DNA from: Candidatus Cloacimonadota bacterium
GTDB taxonomy: Bacteria > Muiribacteriota > UBA6191
Length of the DNA: 62,528 nt
Assembly: GCA_002402105.1 (NCBI GenBank)
Contig: NVVD01000003.1
Coordinates: 90,612-153,139 of the forward strand
Direction: 5' to 3'
Both the position numbers and the translations under genes were made by a program. The notes under the pieces are model-generated. The model searched no databases. It had not been told where the DNA came from and saw nothing but the letters and a program-made list of their open reading frames with translations. How positions within the stretch are numbered: the stretch's first letter is position 1; every line of letters begins with the position of its first letter. Below are positions 34,802 through 44,851 of this stretch, piece by piece.

Positions 34802-35718
34802 GCATACAAATTAAAAGCCATAATTATTCTGTATCTTTAACAAATCAACAATCTCTTTACATCGATCAAAAACAAAATCATTCTGTTTCATTCTCTTGTG
34901 ATAAAAAAATAAAAAAAATCATTCTTAATAAAAACTTTCTCAAACGTCTTAATAAGTTAAATGTCCTAGAGGTCTTTTCTATTTTTCAAAATAGTGATGA
35001 CGAACTCAAAGCTTTTTTAGTTGATAGCCCTTTTGTTCCTTTACTCAAATCTAAATTTTCTAGTTTATATACAAGTAATCAAATATCAATTATTGCTTCA
35101 ATGATTCAATTAGCCAAAATAAATTTAATTCATATCAAATACCCTGAAGAGCTTTGGGACGGCCCAGCACTTCACTCTTTATTTTTAAACCTTTCTCAAT
35201 TAGACTTAACTATCATATGGGAAGGCAAGTTATTAAATAATTTATGCTCTTTTGATTTTTTGGTCAATTCATCTGGTTTAATTTACCAAAATGTACTACC
35301 TACTTCTCCTAAAAGTGCCCAAAATTATTTTGGTGAAGAAAGCTACTTTTTACCTGGTTCTTTTGTCAGCACAGATAATGATTTTTTCTGTAAATTTGGC
35401 AAATTAACGATAGAGTTAAATAATGATGATAAATTATTGTTTTTAGGCCTAATGAACCACGAAGTACTATTTAGCTTTATTCCTAGTCAGTTTACATTTC
35501 ACCAAAAACAAAAAAAAGGCTTCATTAAATGCGACTTTATCAAACAGTTTAAAAAAGCTCATTTATACTTTGCTCATATAAATTTTAAAGGTATTCCTCT
35601 TTTGGTCAAATCTCAAAAAAAGTTTTCAACTCCTTTTATTTTTGTAAATCTTAACCTCTCTCAATCTTTAATTTTTCACAAAGAAAAAGCTAAACTATTA
35701 TTTCCTAATTCAAATTAG
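34798..35718 (+). CDS. Cytoplasmic protein of unknown function
   Basis: 306 residues without signal or membrane segment. Not recognised. Features include DEELKAFLVDSPFVPLLKSK-like helical stretches (about 55-90), an aromatic segment IKYPEELWDGPALHSLFLNL and a beta-rich C-terminal half. GGAGATTACA precedes the ATG, and the gene overlaps the membrane-protein gene by four bases, so the two probably work together. Confidence 0.62.
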   Translation: MSIQIKSHNYSVSLTNQQSLYIDQKQNHSVSFSCDKKIKKIILNKNFLKRLNKLNVLEVFSIFQNSDDELKAFLVDSPFVPLLKSKFSSLYTSNQISIIASMIQLAKINLIHIKYPEELWDGPALHSLFLNLSQLDLTIIWEGKLLNNLCSFDFLVNSSGLIYQNVLPTSPKSAQNYFGEESYFLPGSFVSTDNDFFCKFGKLTIELNNDDKLLFLGLMNHEVLFSFIPSQFTFHQKQKKGFIKCDFIKQFKKAHLYFAHINFKGIPLLVKSQKKFSTPFIFVNLNLSQSLIFHKEKAKLLFPNSN

Positions 35719-35741
35719 ATAATAAAGCACCTCGATAAACA

Positions 35742-35770
35742 TTTACACAAACAGTTTTTTTTCTTATACT
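35742..35770 (+). promoter_or_regulatory. Sigma-70 promoter of the plus pilin cluster
   Basis: TTTACA (35742-35747), 17-base spacer with a T-run, TATACT (35765-35770), about 50 bases before the ATG at 35820. Confidence 0.6.
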
Positions 35771-35819
35771 TTATATACAGTAGACTTTCTTATTTTAACT
35801 AAATCCAAGTAAGTGCCTT

Positions 35820-38045
35820 ATGAAATTCATAAAAAATTTAAATCCTCAAGTTAAAAAAAACAGACTTTCCTCTAACGAGGGTATGGTTATCCCAATGGTT
35901 TTGGGTGCTATTACTATAATGTTTATTTTAATTATTTCAATGCTACAAGCTAGTACTAATACTGCCATGCAAACTAGCATTGTTAATCATTCTACACATA
36001 CAAGATTTATGGCTCAATCAACCATGGAAGAAATGCACGTTATTGCCTACGACATGCTTTGTGACCCCAGAAAACCTAGTGCTTTAAAAAAATCTCTTGA
36101 AATTATCAAAGCCGTATATGGTGGAGGAGAGTTTGAACTCGATTTATTAGATCAACTAAAATTTTCTAATAGACTAGAAAAAGGGCAAGTTCGCTCAAAA
36201 TCAAGTACTAAAAAATCTAAAAAACAATATAAAATTATTATCTCTGAAGCTTCAGCTAAATTTCACAACTTTAGTCATATACTTTATAACTCTTTAAAAC
36301 TATACCAAACCCCAAATCCATTTTATCAATCTCCTGATATTGCTGCTGGGGGTAAACCTTCAGCAGGTGCATCAGGTACCCATCAAGATTTTTACGGTTG
36401 GATTACTTACACAGTTAAGGTACAGCATGGCCCTGTAGAGAAAACAATTAAACAGTCTCGTCCCGTAAAACTAGTTAATATGAAACCAATGGCAAGAGAG
36501 TATGTCGTTTACGAGTTAGACCCTGCTAATGGTAAAAGCCTAAATGAAGGTGAAGGTTTTTATATTTTTGGCAACAATAAAGGTCGAATTAAAATGGATG
36601 GTCCCTACCAATTAGATGTTGGGGGCTTTAATAATGGCTTAAGAGAATTAGGCGGAGGTTTTGGATTTGGTGGTGCTTTTTCTTGGAGTGGAGACGACAA
36701 TGCTCTTGGTGGTAAATCTTTAGTTTTTCCTAAAAGTAGCGATAGCAAGTGGTATGACGATGCTTTTATACCTAGCCCTAAATGGTTAAGTACCTGTAAT
36801 GGCATTAGCAATGGCGGAAGACTCACCAATAAAGCAGGTGGTGGTGCTGTTTTAGGATTTTGTTGTTTTGGTATAGGGCTCGCTACTGATCAAATGGGAC
36901 TTTATTTAAAGGGAGATTTTAACCAAAAATGGAACTCGGCAAAAGTTGAACCAGACGAACAAAACTTTTCATTGACAGGACGAATTGGTCAGTTTTCATC
37001 TTTTCAAGGGTTAATTTATAAACCTGGAGACCCCGCTACAACCCCCATGGCAATCAGCGAAGAAACCTTTGACCCAGAACCTGAAACTGAAATACGTCAT
37101 GAAGGCAGCATTATTGGAAACTACTTGGTCCACGGTATTGGAAAAACTTGCTTTACTGTTTGGTTTGGTTATGTCCCAATATCTTTTCATATTTGGTTTC
37201 CAGCTGGAGGAGAAAAACCTCTTCAAAACTATTATGCATATCAAGGTGACGAAGAACCAGAAGTCAATTTACTTATGGCTATTTTAGGAGATGTAATTAG
37301 TGGAGTTGGTTCTTATGGAGCCTCTGGGTTTGGCGAAATCTCTAAAAGTATTATGACTCAAGCAAGTGGGGGTGGCTTAATGGGAGCTGTCAAATCTATT
37401 TTTGGAGATAAATCTGGATTCGGAGCTTTTGGTGGACAAGTAATGGGCCCAAGTGACGTTGAAAAATATTTTCCTTCTGGTTTTCGTCCTATTAGTAGAG
37501 CTGCTGTTAGAAGATTTCCTAATCTTAAAGCAGCTTTATGGAAAAAAAACAAACTTCTTATGGATGGAGTTTTTTGGATAGACCAAGTACAAGCAAAAAA
37601 AGACTTTAAATATATCGGAAAAGGATACATTGCAACAAGTGATGGTTTTGTTTCCCAAGCTCCCTCTCTTAAAAAAGTTAGCCCCGAAAAAGAAAAAAGA
37701 GATTTCTTAAATATTTTTATAGAGTCTCTAAACCCTGGAGGAGAAGGCTTAAAAATAGAAGCTACCGAAATTTCAGCTTCTATCTACTCTAAAAATGGAG
37801 TATTACCTTCTAAAGATGGGTTTAACCTACTTGGTAACCTCATCACATCTAATATCTATAAAGAAAACCTTGAGCATGACATGAATGTCATATACTGGAA
37901 TGATAAACTTGATTTAACAGAAGAAGAGTATAGTAATTGGATGGTGATGTCATTAAGTCCAAAAATTGAAGCCTTTTCACAAAGTATTAAAAGGCTTGGA
38001 GGTAGCGGTGATGATGGAGTATCAAATATCGTTGAGGACTTATGA
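35820..38045 (+). CDS. Large PilX/GspK-like membrane protein, plus cluster, copy 1
   Basis: 741 residues. A basic leader is followed by MVIPMVLGAITIMFILIISM (one membrane helix) and a helical continuation TRFMAQSTMEEMHVIAYDML. The extracytoplasmic part has a Gly-rich stretch (about 275-300) and ends GGSGDDGVSNIVEDL. The protein at 40492 has the same N-terminus pattern, a shared middle block (DFYG, KGRIKMDGPYQLDV / KGRILMMGPYFLDV) and a similar GDDGV end, so the two are paralogues. The ATGA overlap with the prepilin downstream fits a minor-pilin complex. Function inferred from context. Confidence 0.75.
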   Translation: MKFIKNLNPQVKKNRLSSNEGMVIPMVLGAITIMFILIISMLQASTNTAMQTSIVNHSTHTRFMAQSTMEEMHVIAYDMLCDPRKPSALKKSLEIIKAVYGGGEFELDLLDQLKFSNRLEKGQVRSKSSTKKSKKQYKIIISEASAKFHNFSHILYNSLKLYQTPNPFYQSPDIAAGGKPSAGASGTHQDFYGWITYTVKVQHGPVEKTIKQSRPVKLVNMKPMAREYVVYELDPANGKSLNEGEGFYIFGNNKGRIKMDGPYQLDVGGFNNGLRELGGGFGFGGAFSWSGDDNALGGKSLVFPKSSDSKWYDDAFIPSPKWLSTCNGISNGGRLTNKAGGGAVLGFCCFGIGLATDQMGLYLKGDFNQKWNSAKVEPDEQNFSLTGRIGQFSSFQGLIYKPGDPATTPMAISEETFDPEPETEIRHEGSIIGNYLVHGIGKTCFTVWFGYVPISFHIWFPAGGEKPLQNYYAYQGDEEPEVNLLMAILGDVISGVGSYGASGFGEISKSIMTQASGGGLMGAVKSIFGDKSGFGAFGGQVMGPSDVEKYFPSGFRPISRAAVRRFPNLKAALWKKNKLLMDGVFWIDQVQAKKDFKYIGKGYIATSDGFVSQAPSLKKVSPEKEKRDFLNIFIESLNPGGEGLKIEATEISASIYSKNGVLPSKDGFNLLGNLITSNIYKENLEHDMNVIYWNDKLDLTEEEYSNWMVMSLSPKIEAFSQSIKRLGGSGDDGVSNIVEDL

Positions 38046-38638
38046 AAAATTTTAACTTAAAAAATAAAGCTTTTACAATGATTGAAATCGTTGTTGTCAC
38101 AGGTATTTTAGCTCTCGCTATTATTCCTATCTATCAATTAATAATTCATGGTGATGCTACTGTAAAAAAATCAAAATTTTCTTATATGGCATTAAATTTA
38201 GCCCGAGAAGAGCTTGAGATGATTATGTCTGTCCCTTACGATAGTATAGATGACTTCAAACATGGATGGGAAAAAATAAAAGGCCCTGTTGTTACAGAAG
38301 ATTTATTAAAAGTTTCTCGAACTGGTGGAACAAAAAAAGCTACTGGAACTCTTTCTGGTAGCTTAGCTGGTGGTTTTTCAGGAGGCTCTAGACTTGTTCC
38401 TGGAACTGCTGGACAAGCAGTTATTGATGGCGACCTTGAAGTTGGTGAAGGAGAATACCCTTCTGAATACCAAAGATTCTCTAGAAAAGTTCAAATCAAA
38501 AATAAAAGAGGAAAGCGTTTTAAGCAAATTACTGTATCTGTTAAATGGTTTGGTAAAGGTTCAAAAGATGAATATGGTGGAAAACTCTACGTTCTTAACT
38601 CTCTTGTTGCTGATCACCGCCTTTCGGCATTAAAATAA
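38042..38638 (+). CDS. Type IV pilin-like protein (GspI/PilV-like), plus cluster
   Basis: 198 residues starting MKNFNLKNKAFTMIEIVVVT, a clear prepilin peptidase site (KA/FTMIE). A Gly/Ser-rich insert lies at about 100-125 (TGTLSGSLAGGFSGGSR). It overlaps the large upstream gene by four bases. Confidence 0.88.
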   Translation: MKNFNLKNKAFTMIEIVVVTGILALAIIPIYQLIIHGDATVKKSKFSYMALNLAREELEMIMSVPYDSIDDFKHGWEKIKGPVVTEDLLKVSRTGGTKKATGTLSGSLAGGFSGGSRLVPGTAGQAVIDGDLEVGEGEYPSEYQRFSRKVQIKNKRGKRFKQITVSVKWFGKGSKDEYGGKLYVLNSLVADHRLSALK

Positions 38639-38648
38639 TTGGACTCTC

Positions 38649-39476
38649 ATGTTTTTTAAACTAAAATCAAAAAATAAAGCTTTTACCTTAATTGAAATTT
38701 TACTAATGACTAGCCTACTTATCTTAATTGTTCTTCAAATCTGGAATATGCAAAGTAAGTTTCTAAGAATACAAGATTATGATTCTAAATTAATTGGTTT
38801 GCAAAATGGTGTTCGTAATGTTGTTGAAAACATGGTGCAAGATATTAATGCATCTATTGCATTTTTAAATGTAAGTAACGATAAAATGATACTAGCTCGT
38901 TTTAAATCAGCTGTAAATGACGACTTTATCGCAGTTAATGGAGCTGACGTTGTTTTTCCTTACTACATGGATCAACAACCTACATCCATCTTTACTCCCT
39001 GTTTATTTGTTGAATACAAACTAGAAGGAGGAGGACAAATTGGACTCATTTCACAAAATGGCTCTAATAAAAATGCTACAATCGTACGTAAAGTCAAAGA
39101 GGGACAACTCAAATCAGAAGATACTGGAGGAGAAGACTATATACTTGATACTTTTAGTATTCATGCTGGAGCTAGTGATGTTGGAGTACCTAAAGTAATG
39201 GCTAAAAAAGTTAGCGTCTTTCAGTTAGACTACTATGGATATGATGATCAGACAGGACAACTAGTAACCATTGGTGCATTTGGAGATGACAAAATGGCTG
39301 CTGCTAAAGCTGCTATGGTAGCTGTTCATATTGCAGCCGAAGACCCTTATGCAGACGCAAATTTAAATAAGACTCCTAAAATGGAAATCTATACTAAAAT
39401 TTGGTCTCAAAAAATGGTAAGTGAAAATCAATACCCTCAATACTTTGGCCATTTTGACAGAGATTTAAAGTTTTAA
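38649..39476 (+). CDS. Type IV pilin-like protein (GspJ/PilW-like), plus cluster
   Basis: 275 residues starting MFFKLKSKNKAFTLIEILLM, a canonical prepilin signal. The globular part includes QNGVRNVVENMVQDINASIA, like the second helix of GspJ/PilW proteins, and a beta-rich C-terminal domain. One base separates its stop from the next ATG. Confidence 0.88.
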   Translation: MFFKLKSKNKAFTLIEILLMTSLLILIVLQIWNMQSKFLRIQDYDSKLIGLQNGVRNVVENMVQDINASIAFLNVSNDKMILARFKSAVNDDFIAVNGADVVFPYYMDQQPTSIFTPCLFVEYKLEGGGQIGLISQNGSNKNATIVRKVKEGQLKSEDTGGEDYILDTFSIHAGASDVGVPKVMAKKVSVFQLDYYGYDDQTGQLVTIGAFGDDKMAAAKAAMVAVHIAAEDPYADANLNKTPKMEIYTKIWSQKMVSENQYPQYFGHFDRDLKF

Positions 39477-39477
39477 T

Positions 39478-40488
39478 ATGTTTAAATCAGATCGCTTAAC
39501 TCTATTTTTTTTCATAACCATTATAGCAATTATTTTTGGCTTTTTGTTTTATATTTTTGATGGTGACACAGGTAGTAGTACCAAAGCTCCTAGCACATAT
39601 ATAGAAGATGACATGGATGAAGATGACTTAGACGAAGAGCTCACCTACAATAAAAGAAGAAGAGGTTTTAATTCAGGTTCTAGCTTTTCAGATAATACCT
39701 ATAATCAATCTTCGTCTGATGAATCATCTTATAGTGATAATGAGCCCTCATACAACAAATCACATAATAACTCATCTTCTAACAGCTCATCATCTTATAC
39801 GGCCTCATCTCAAAAACAAAAATATCAAACCCCATTTTTTGAAAAATATTACAGAAAACCAATTTCTTTAAACCCTCAACAAAAAGCCCAAAAAATAAGA
39901 AATAGTCTTATTAAAAAAGGATTCAAAAACCCTGATTACATTGAAATGAAAGCCTTATATGTCACTAATGTTGAAGCAGACCAAGCTTTTGTAGACGCAG
40001 CTAAATATGCCAATAGTGATAACCCCCAAAAAGCAATTGAAATATTAGAAGATCAATTAAATAATTTAAACCCAAAAGATTTAAAAACAAGATTAAAGTT
40101 ACAACAAGCACTAATATCTATTTTTTCTAACTTTGGATACCCTGAAAAATGGCAAGAAACAGTCCAACAAAGCATAGCATCACGACGAAAAATACTTGAT
40201 ATTAAAAAAAGTACAATACTTGCTGACAATCCACGTGCTCAAGACTTTTTTATTCAAGAAGAAAAAGCTTTAAATCAAGCTTCTGAGTTTGCACAAAGTG
40301 GACTTCCTAAACACATTGAAAACATGATTAAAAATAAAGGTCCTTCTACTCAATACCAACAAAGTGTAAAAGCTGGTTTAATTAACGCTAGAAATCAAAG
40401 TAATAGCAATATCTCTATTAATGATGTAACAAAATCTTATAAAACCATAGAGAAAATTCAAAAAAAACATTGGGCTAACCCTAAATAA
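39478..40488 (+). CDS. Single-pass membrane protein with Ser/Asn-rich linker and helical domain, plus cluster
   Basis: 336 residues. One N-terminal membrane helix (LTLFFFITIIAIIFGFLFYI), an acidic then Ser/Asn-rich linker (about 42-120), and a helical, TPR-like C-terminal domain (PQKAIEILEDQLNNLNPKDL). The shorter protein at 43373 has the same plan, and each follows a large PilX-like gene or its prepilins, so this is the partner of a repeated unit. Not recognised beyond this. Confidence 0.7.
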   Translation: MFKSDRLTLFFFITIIAIIFGFLFYIFDGDTGSSTKAPSTYIEDDMDEDDLDEELTYNKRRRGFNSGSSFSDNTYNQSSSDESSYSDNEPSYNKSHNNSSSNSSSSYTASSQKQKYQTPFFEKYYRKPISLNPQQKAQKIRNSLIKKGFKNPDYIEMKALYVTNVEADQAFVDAAKYANSDNPQKAIEILEDQLNNLNPKDLKTRLKLQQALISIFSNFGYPEKWQETVQQSIASRRKILDIKKSTILADNPRAQDFFIQEEKALNQASEFAQSGLPKHIENMIKNKGPSTQYQQSVKAGLINARNQSNSNISINDVTKSYKTIEKIQKKHWANPK

Positions 40489-40491
40489 AGT

Positions 40492-43371
40492 ATGAAAAAC
40501 TATCATAAAAAAAATAATCACGGTATTGCCCTCCCTTTAGTCTTAGGCGCAGTGTCTATGATGTTTATTTTAATCATCACAATGATGTTTACAACTTCTG
40601 CTACCTACAGCCAAATGAGTATTGTAGCTAACAATACTCAAGCCAGAATGCTCTCAAGAGCAGTTGTTGAAGAGATTACACAAATCATGCATGAAAGACT
40701 TTCTGACCCTCTAAGGCCTAGAGTCTGGAAAGTTCCTCTTTTATCTAAAGTCTTTGAATTTAAAGACTATACTGTAACTTTTGATCCAAATGAACTAGAA
40801 ACGCTTAAGATACTGAATGGCAAAGATTTTAAAAACACTATAAATCCAGGTGGTTTTCAAGGTGGAGAAAGAATTGTTCCTATTGTAAATAACGAAGGTA
40901 AAACAGCTCTTAGAGCCGAGATTATTAAAGCAGAAGTTAAGTTTCATAATTTTTCATATATGTTATTTAGCTCTTTCCCCAAATATAATAACCCCAATAA
41001 CTATTATAGAGATGTATTAAATCGCCAAGGAGGTCAAGTTCCAAGAGGTGACTTCTATGGCTTTGCCACTATTTTTGTACGCATGAAATATGGGCTCGTT
41101 GAAAAAGATTATTATGTAACCAAAGATATTAAGGTAACAAATAACGAGCCTATCGGAAAAAACTACGTTGCTTTTTTTGGTGGAAGCCCTCCTACTACTG
41201 TTGGTAATATGGATTTAAATACCCCAGGAAAGTTTGAAATCTCAGCAAGAGAGAAAGGTCGTATATTAATGATGGGACCATATTTTTTAGATGTTGAGGG
41301 CAACCCTGATGGTACAGGTGGAGCCGCGAGTAAACGAACATTTAGTAATGGATGGGATTCACTAGCTTTTATGCCAAGCCCCAGAGGAATACAAATCTGT
41401 GACTCTATATTAAGTACTGGAATTGAAAGACCTGATAAAAAAAGTGGGAACATGGGAATATCCATCGGTATTGGTGGTAGTGGATGCTTAGGTGTAGTAA
41501 TGTCTGGAGATGCTGGTTATAAAGGTAATCCAGAATTTCAAGACTATTGGGCTGCTGGGATTGAAAAAGGTAAACAAAACTTCACTATTACTGGCCCTCC
41601 TGGTCAGTTTAATTTATGGCAGGGCCTCTTATTTAAAGAAGATTCAGATGGAGGGAAATCCACAGGAAAAAAAGGAGAAAGCGTTAGCGGAACCGCTGAT
41701 AGTGAAATACCAGTTGGAGAATTTAATACAATAGCTGGTATCCCAAGTGGACATGAGGGCCGAGTAGAAGGAACACTTGTTGGGAACTATAGCCATATTT
41801 CTTATAAAAAACATCATACTTGCTCAACACTTATGGATGTTTTTTCAGCTTTTGGAGACATCGGTTCATCTCTTGGAGGGTTATTTGGTAGCAGTGGAGG
41901 AACTAAAACCGATGGAGGAGCAACTACTGAAAATTCTAGCTCTTTGCCTAATTTAAACTCGCCTGAAAGGTCTTCTGAACTCTTTAATTGTAATGACTTA
42001 AAACATGAATTTCAAGACTATCAAAGTAACTTTTATTTATCAGAACTACCCCTACCTATTTTTCAAGATAGCTTTTCAAAACTTTCTCAAATTAGTAACG
42101 AAATTGCGTTAATAACTTCAATGATTGAAGTATTGAATTGCAAAGGTAATGATTTTCTTAACTCTTTTTTTAATTTCAATTTTTTGCCTAAAATTGCAGA
42201 AGGAGATACCACTACAACAAATGATAATACTACTTCAACAGATGATAAAAAAGGAGGTTTTTTTGGAGATGGTATTGGTGATACCTCATGGGGAGAAATT
42301 GGAACAGGAATCGGTAATTCATTACAAGTTTGTTTACATTTTTATAAAGTAACAGCAAATAAAGGCTTTCAAGCTATGTATGCACTTCATAGTGGCTACG
42401 CTGCTGAAATAAATAAAGCAGAAATGATACTGGGTGAGCTCAACGATGTCATGCAAGGTTTTAGTAAAGCTGGAAGTCAAAAAAGTGGTGGACTTTTAGG
42501 AGGAATCAAAGGTTCATTGGATAATATTAAAGCAAATGCAGAAATAGCCGCAGGCAAAAAAAACACCTTAAGTGGAGGTTTTAACCAATCAGGACTTCTA
42601 AAACCAAGTATGCTTGGTCGACTACCCTCTAATTTTAAATTATACACTCGTACTGCTGCAAGAAGATACCCAACAATTACAGATTATTTTAAAGACGTCT
42701 CAAAGAAAAAAAATGATAGAATCGTCTTTTTTGATGGTAATATCTGGTTAGATGAACTAGAAGAAGATAAAGCTATCACTTATGTAGGTAGTGGCTCAAT
42801 CGTAATTAATCATATTAAAGGATCTTCTATTTTTCCTAGTAAACAAACCGTTCGAATTTCTAATGTTTTACCTCTTGAGGGTAACAATAAAGATCATCAT
42901 ATAAACATTGTATATAATAATGACCACTCTCCAGAACAAGGAGAAGGAATGCTTGAACTAAAAGGAACTGTCATGGGAAGCGTATTTTCTACGCAAGGAG
43001 TTAGACCAATAGGAAACGCAATGATTGAAGGCAATATAACAGGGTTTTATGTAAATAAAGCAAAATTTGAGGACTCTAATATTTTAAGAGTAGTCTATAA
43101 CCCTAATCTACAAGGAACAAACAAAAAGACCCCTTATCAACACTTTACCGTTTCAATTTCACCTAAAATCTCTGGGTATGCTACTACGATAAAAGCTTTT
43201 GAAGGAGAAGGAGATGATGGTGTTTTAAATATTGTAGATAGCTTAGATGATATACCTCCTACTAATACCACTCCAACCCAACTCCCTCCTCAACCCTCCT
43301 TAACTCTCCCTCAAAATAATACTACTCCCCAAGTTAACGCTACTCCAACACCTGCAAGCGAGACCAACTAA
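40492..43371 (+). CDS. Very large PilX/GspK-like membrane protein, plus cluster, copy 2
   Basis: 959 residues. The N-terminus GIALPLVLGAVSMMFILIIT is one membrane helix in the same position as in copy 1, with RMLSRAVVEEITQIMHERLS after it. The middle carries a long insert absent from copy 1 (about 450-700; Ser/Gly-rich, Thr/Asn runs near 575). The end has GEGDDGVLNIVDSLDD followed by a Pro/Thr tail that copy 1 lacks. It is probably a surface-exposed minor-pilin-type protein; adhesion is a guess. Confidence 0.74.
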   Translation: MKNYHKKNNHGIALPLVLGAVSMMFILIITMMFTTSATYSQMSIVANNTQARMLSRAVVEEITQIMHERLSDPLRPRVWKVPLLSKVFEFKDYTVTFDPNELETLKILNGKDFKNTINPGGFQGGERIVPIVNNEGKTALRAEIIKAEVKFHNFSYMLFSSFPKYNNPNNYYRDVLNRQGGQVPRGDFYGFATIFVRMKYGLVEKDYYVTKDIKVTNNEPIGKNYVAFFGGSPPTTVGNMDLNTPGKFEISAREKGRILMMGPYFLDVEGNPDGTGGAASKRTFSNGWDSLAFMPSPRGIQICDSILSTGIERPDKKSGNMGISIGIGGSGCLGVVMSGDAGYKGNPEFQDYWAAGIEKGKQNFTITGPPGQFNLWQGLLFKEDSDGGKSTGKKGESVSGTADSEIPVGEFNTIAGIPSGHEGRVEGTLVGNYSHISYKKHHTCSTLMDVFSAFGDIGSSLGGLFGSSGGTKTDGGATTENSSSLPNLNSPERSSELFNCNDLKHEFQDYQSNFYLSELPLPIFQDSFSKLSQISNEIALITSMIEVLNCKGNDFLNSFFNFNFLPKIAEGDTTTTNDNTTSTDDKKGGFFGDGIGDTSWGEIGTGIGNSLQVCLHFYKVTANKGFQAMYALHSGYAAEINKAEMILGELNDVMQGFSKAGSQKSGGLLGGIKGSLDNIKANAEIAAGKKNTLSGGFNQSGLLKPSMLGRLPSNFKLYTRTAARRYPTITDYFKDVSKKKNDRIVFFDGNIWLDELEEDKAITYVGSGSIVINHIKGSSIFPSKQTVRISNVLPLEGNNKDHHINIVYNNDHSPEQGEGMLELKGTVMGSVFSTQGVRPIGNAMIEGNITGFYVNKAKFEDSNILRVVYNPNLQGTNKKTPYQHFTVSISPKISGYATTIKAFEGEGDDGVLNIVDSLDDIPPTNTTPTQLPPQPSLTLPQNNTTPQVNATPTPASETN

Positions 43372-43372
43372 A

Positions 43373-44308
43373 ATGCAAAAAACTGAACGGTTTTTTATTT
43401 TTATCATATTAATTGTAGGAGCTTTATTTTTATATATTCTCTCAATCTTTATGGACTTTGGAGGTAGCCAAACCAACTACAATGCACCAGTTATTCAAGA
43501 GTTTGAAGATTCTGATATAGATCTAGATGATGAAGACTTAGATTTATCAGCAGATGCAAGAAGACATAAAGTTGCAAAATTAATTTTTAGTGGTAACAGC
43601 TACGAACCAGAAGAGGTTGTTTTTGAAAGTTACCAAACAAATCATTTCAAAACAAGTAGTTCAGCTCTACAAAAAAAAATATTATCTAAAATTAAAGCTT
43701 CTGAATACCCTCTTGAGCTTCAAGAAAGACAACTATCAAAAGATCTTGCTAAAAAAGGGTTTACAAGCCCAAGATATATAAGTATGCAAATTGCAGCTTT
43801 AAATAAACAGCCATATAAAAGGCACCGATATAAAATAAAACAACTAGAAGAAAAAAAAGAATTCACCAGGGCCCTTTCTTTAATTGAAACTATATTAAAA
43901 GAAACCTCTTCTGATAACTTTTTACTTCTTGGAGAAATTTATCGTAAAGCATACGAACTTGCTCTTCAACATGGAAGTGTAAAGTTAATTGATAAATACT
44001 CAAAATTGTATCTACAAAATACAGGTACGACCTTAGATATAATTAGAGACTCTCGCTATTCTGATACCCATAAGGGTAGAGAAAAAATCTATCAATTAAG
44101 CCAACAACTAAAAAAATCTAAGACAGGAAACATAGCCACTCTATTTGCAGCTATTGGTTCAAAACAAATTAGCTCTCTTGGAATGCTAACTGCATTAAAA
44201 GCAAATACAAAACTTAATATAAAAGATGCCCCTTTTGCTATTTCAAATCAAGACATTGATCAAGCAATTAATCATAGTAAAAGTTTATTTAAAAATATAA
44301 AACCCTAA
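43373..44308 (+). CDS. Single-pass membrane protein with helical domain, last gene of the plus cluster
   Basis: 311 residues. A membrane helix (FFIFIILIVGALFLYILSIF) is followed by an acidic stretch (EDSDIDLDDEDLDLSA) and a helical domain (KEFTRALSLIETILKETSSD). It is a paralogue in layout of the protein at 39478. It starts one base after the large PilX-like gene. Confidence 0.7.
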   Translation: MQKTERFFIFIILIVGALFLYILSIFMDFGGSQTNYNAPVIQEFEDSDIDLDDEDLDLSADARRHKVAKLIFSGNSYEPEEVVFESYQTNHFKTSSSALQKKILSKIKASEYPLELQERQLSKDLAKKGFTSPRYISMQIAALNKQPYKRHRYKIKQLEEKKEFTRALSLIETILKETSSDNFLLLGEIYRKAYELALQHGSVKLIDKYSKLYLQNTGTTLDIIRDSRYSDTHKGREKIYQLSQQLKKSKTGNIATLFAAIGSKQISSLGMLTALKANTKLNIKDAPFAISNQDIDQAINHSKSLFKNIKP

Positions 44309-44377
44309 TTTTAAAACTTTTATAACTACAAAAATGATTATTTCGTTGTTTGCAACTAAAATACTACTTACTGTTTG

Positions 44378-44407
44378 TTGCAATGCTCTAAGCTTATCAT
44401 GTAAAAT
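44378..44407 (+). promoter_or_regulatory. Candidate sigma-70 promoter of spoVG
   Basis: TTGCAA (44378-44383), 18-base spacer ending TG-like, TAAAAT (44402-44407). The leader then carries a small hairpin GTAAAT/ATTTAC at about 44417-44432. Confidence 0.5.
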
Positions 44408-44464
44408 CTACAAGGAGTAAATCAAATATTTACAAATCATATGACACGGGGCGAAAGGTTGCAC

Positions 44465-44746
44465 ATGGAAATTACAGAAGTTAGGATTCGAAAAGTAGAT
44501 GAAGGCGGTAAACTCAAAGCTTTTGCCTCTATAACTATTGAAGGTGAATTCGTTATACATGATCTAAAAATCATTGATGGAGCCAAAGGATTATTTGTCG
44601 CAATGCCCTCTAGAAAAAGTAAAGATGGGGAATACAAAGATATCGCTCACCCTATCGTAACAAAAACAAGACAAGATATTCAAAAAAAAGTCTTGACAGA
44701 GTTCCAACAATCAGATAATATCGGCAACGAATCAGAGAAATACTGA
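44465..44746 (+). CDS. spoVG: SpoVG-family regulatory protein
   Basis: 93 residues from ATG 44465. AAAGG lies seven bases upstream, and MEITEVRIRKVDEGGKLKAF is the normal family start. An in-frame ATG at 44441 would place that ribosome-binding site inside the gene. The core VIHDLKIIDGAKGLFVAMPS is the SpoVG signature. SpoVG proteins are small RNA/DNA-binding regulators first known from Firmicutes, where they affect sporulation, division and surface traits. tRNA-Gln follows 15 bases later. Confidence 0.95.
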   Translation: MEITEVRIRKVDEGGKLKAFASITIEGEFVIHDLKIIDGAKGLFVAMPSRKSKDGEYKDIAHPIVTKTRQDIQKKVLTEFQQSDNIGNESEKY

Positions 44747-44761
44747 TTTAGATATCATTAT

Positions 44762-44833
44762 TGGGATGTCGTCAAGCGGTAAGACACATGGTTTTGGTCC
44801 ATGCATTCGAGGGTTCGAATCCTTCCATCCCAA
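44762..44833 (+). tRNA. tRNA-Gln (anticodon TTG)
   Basis: 72 bases. Acceptor TGGGATG pairs with CATCCCA, the anticodon stem CATGG/CCATG has loop TTTTGGT, and the T-arm contains GGGTTCGAATCC. No CCA encoded. The U1-A72 start and TTG anticodon fit glutamine. Confidence 0.95.
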
Positions 44834-44851
44834 TGATGTTTTTTTTTATTC

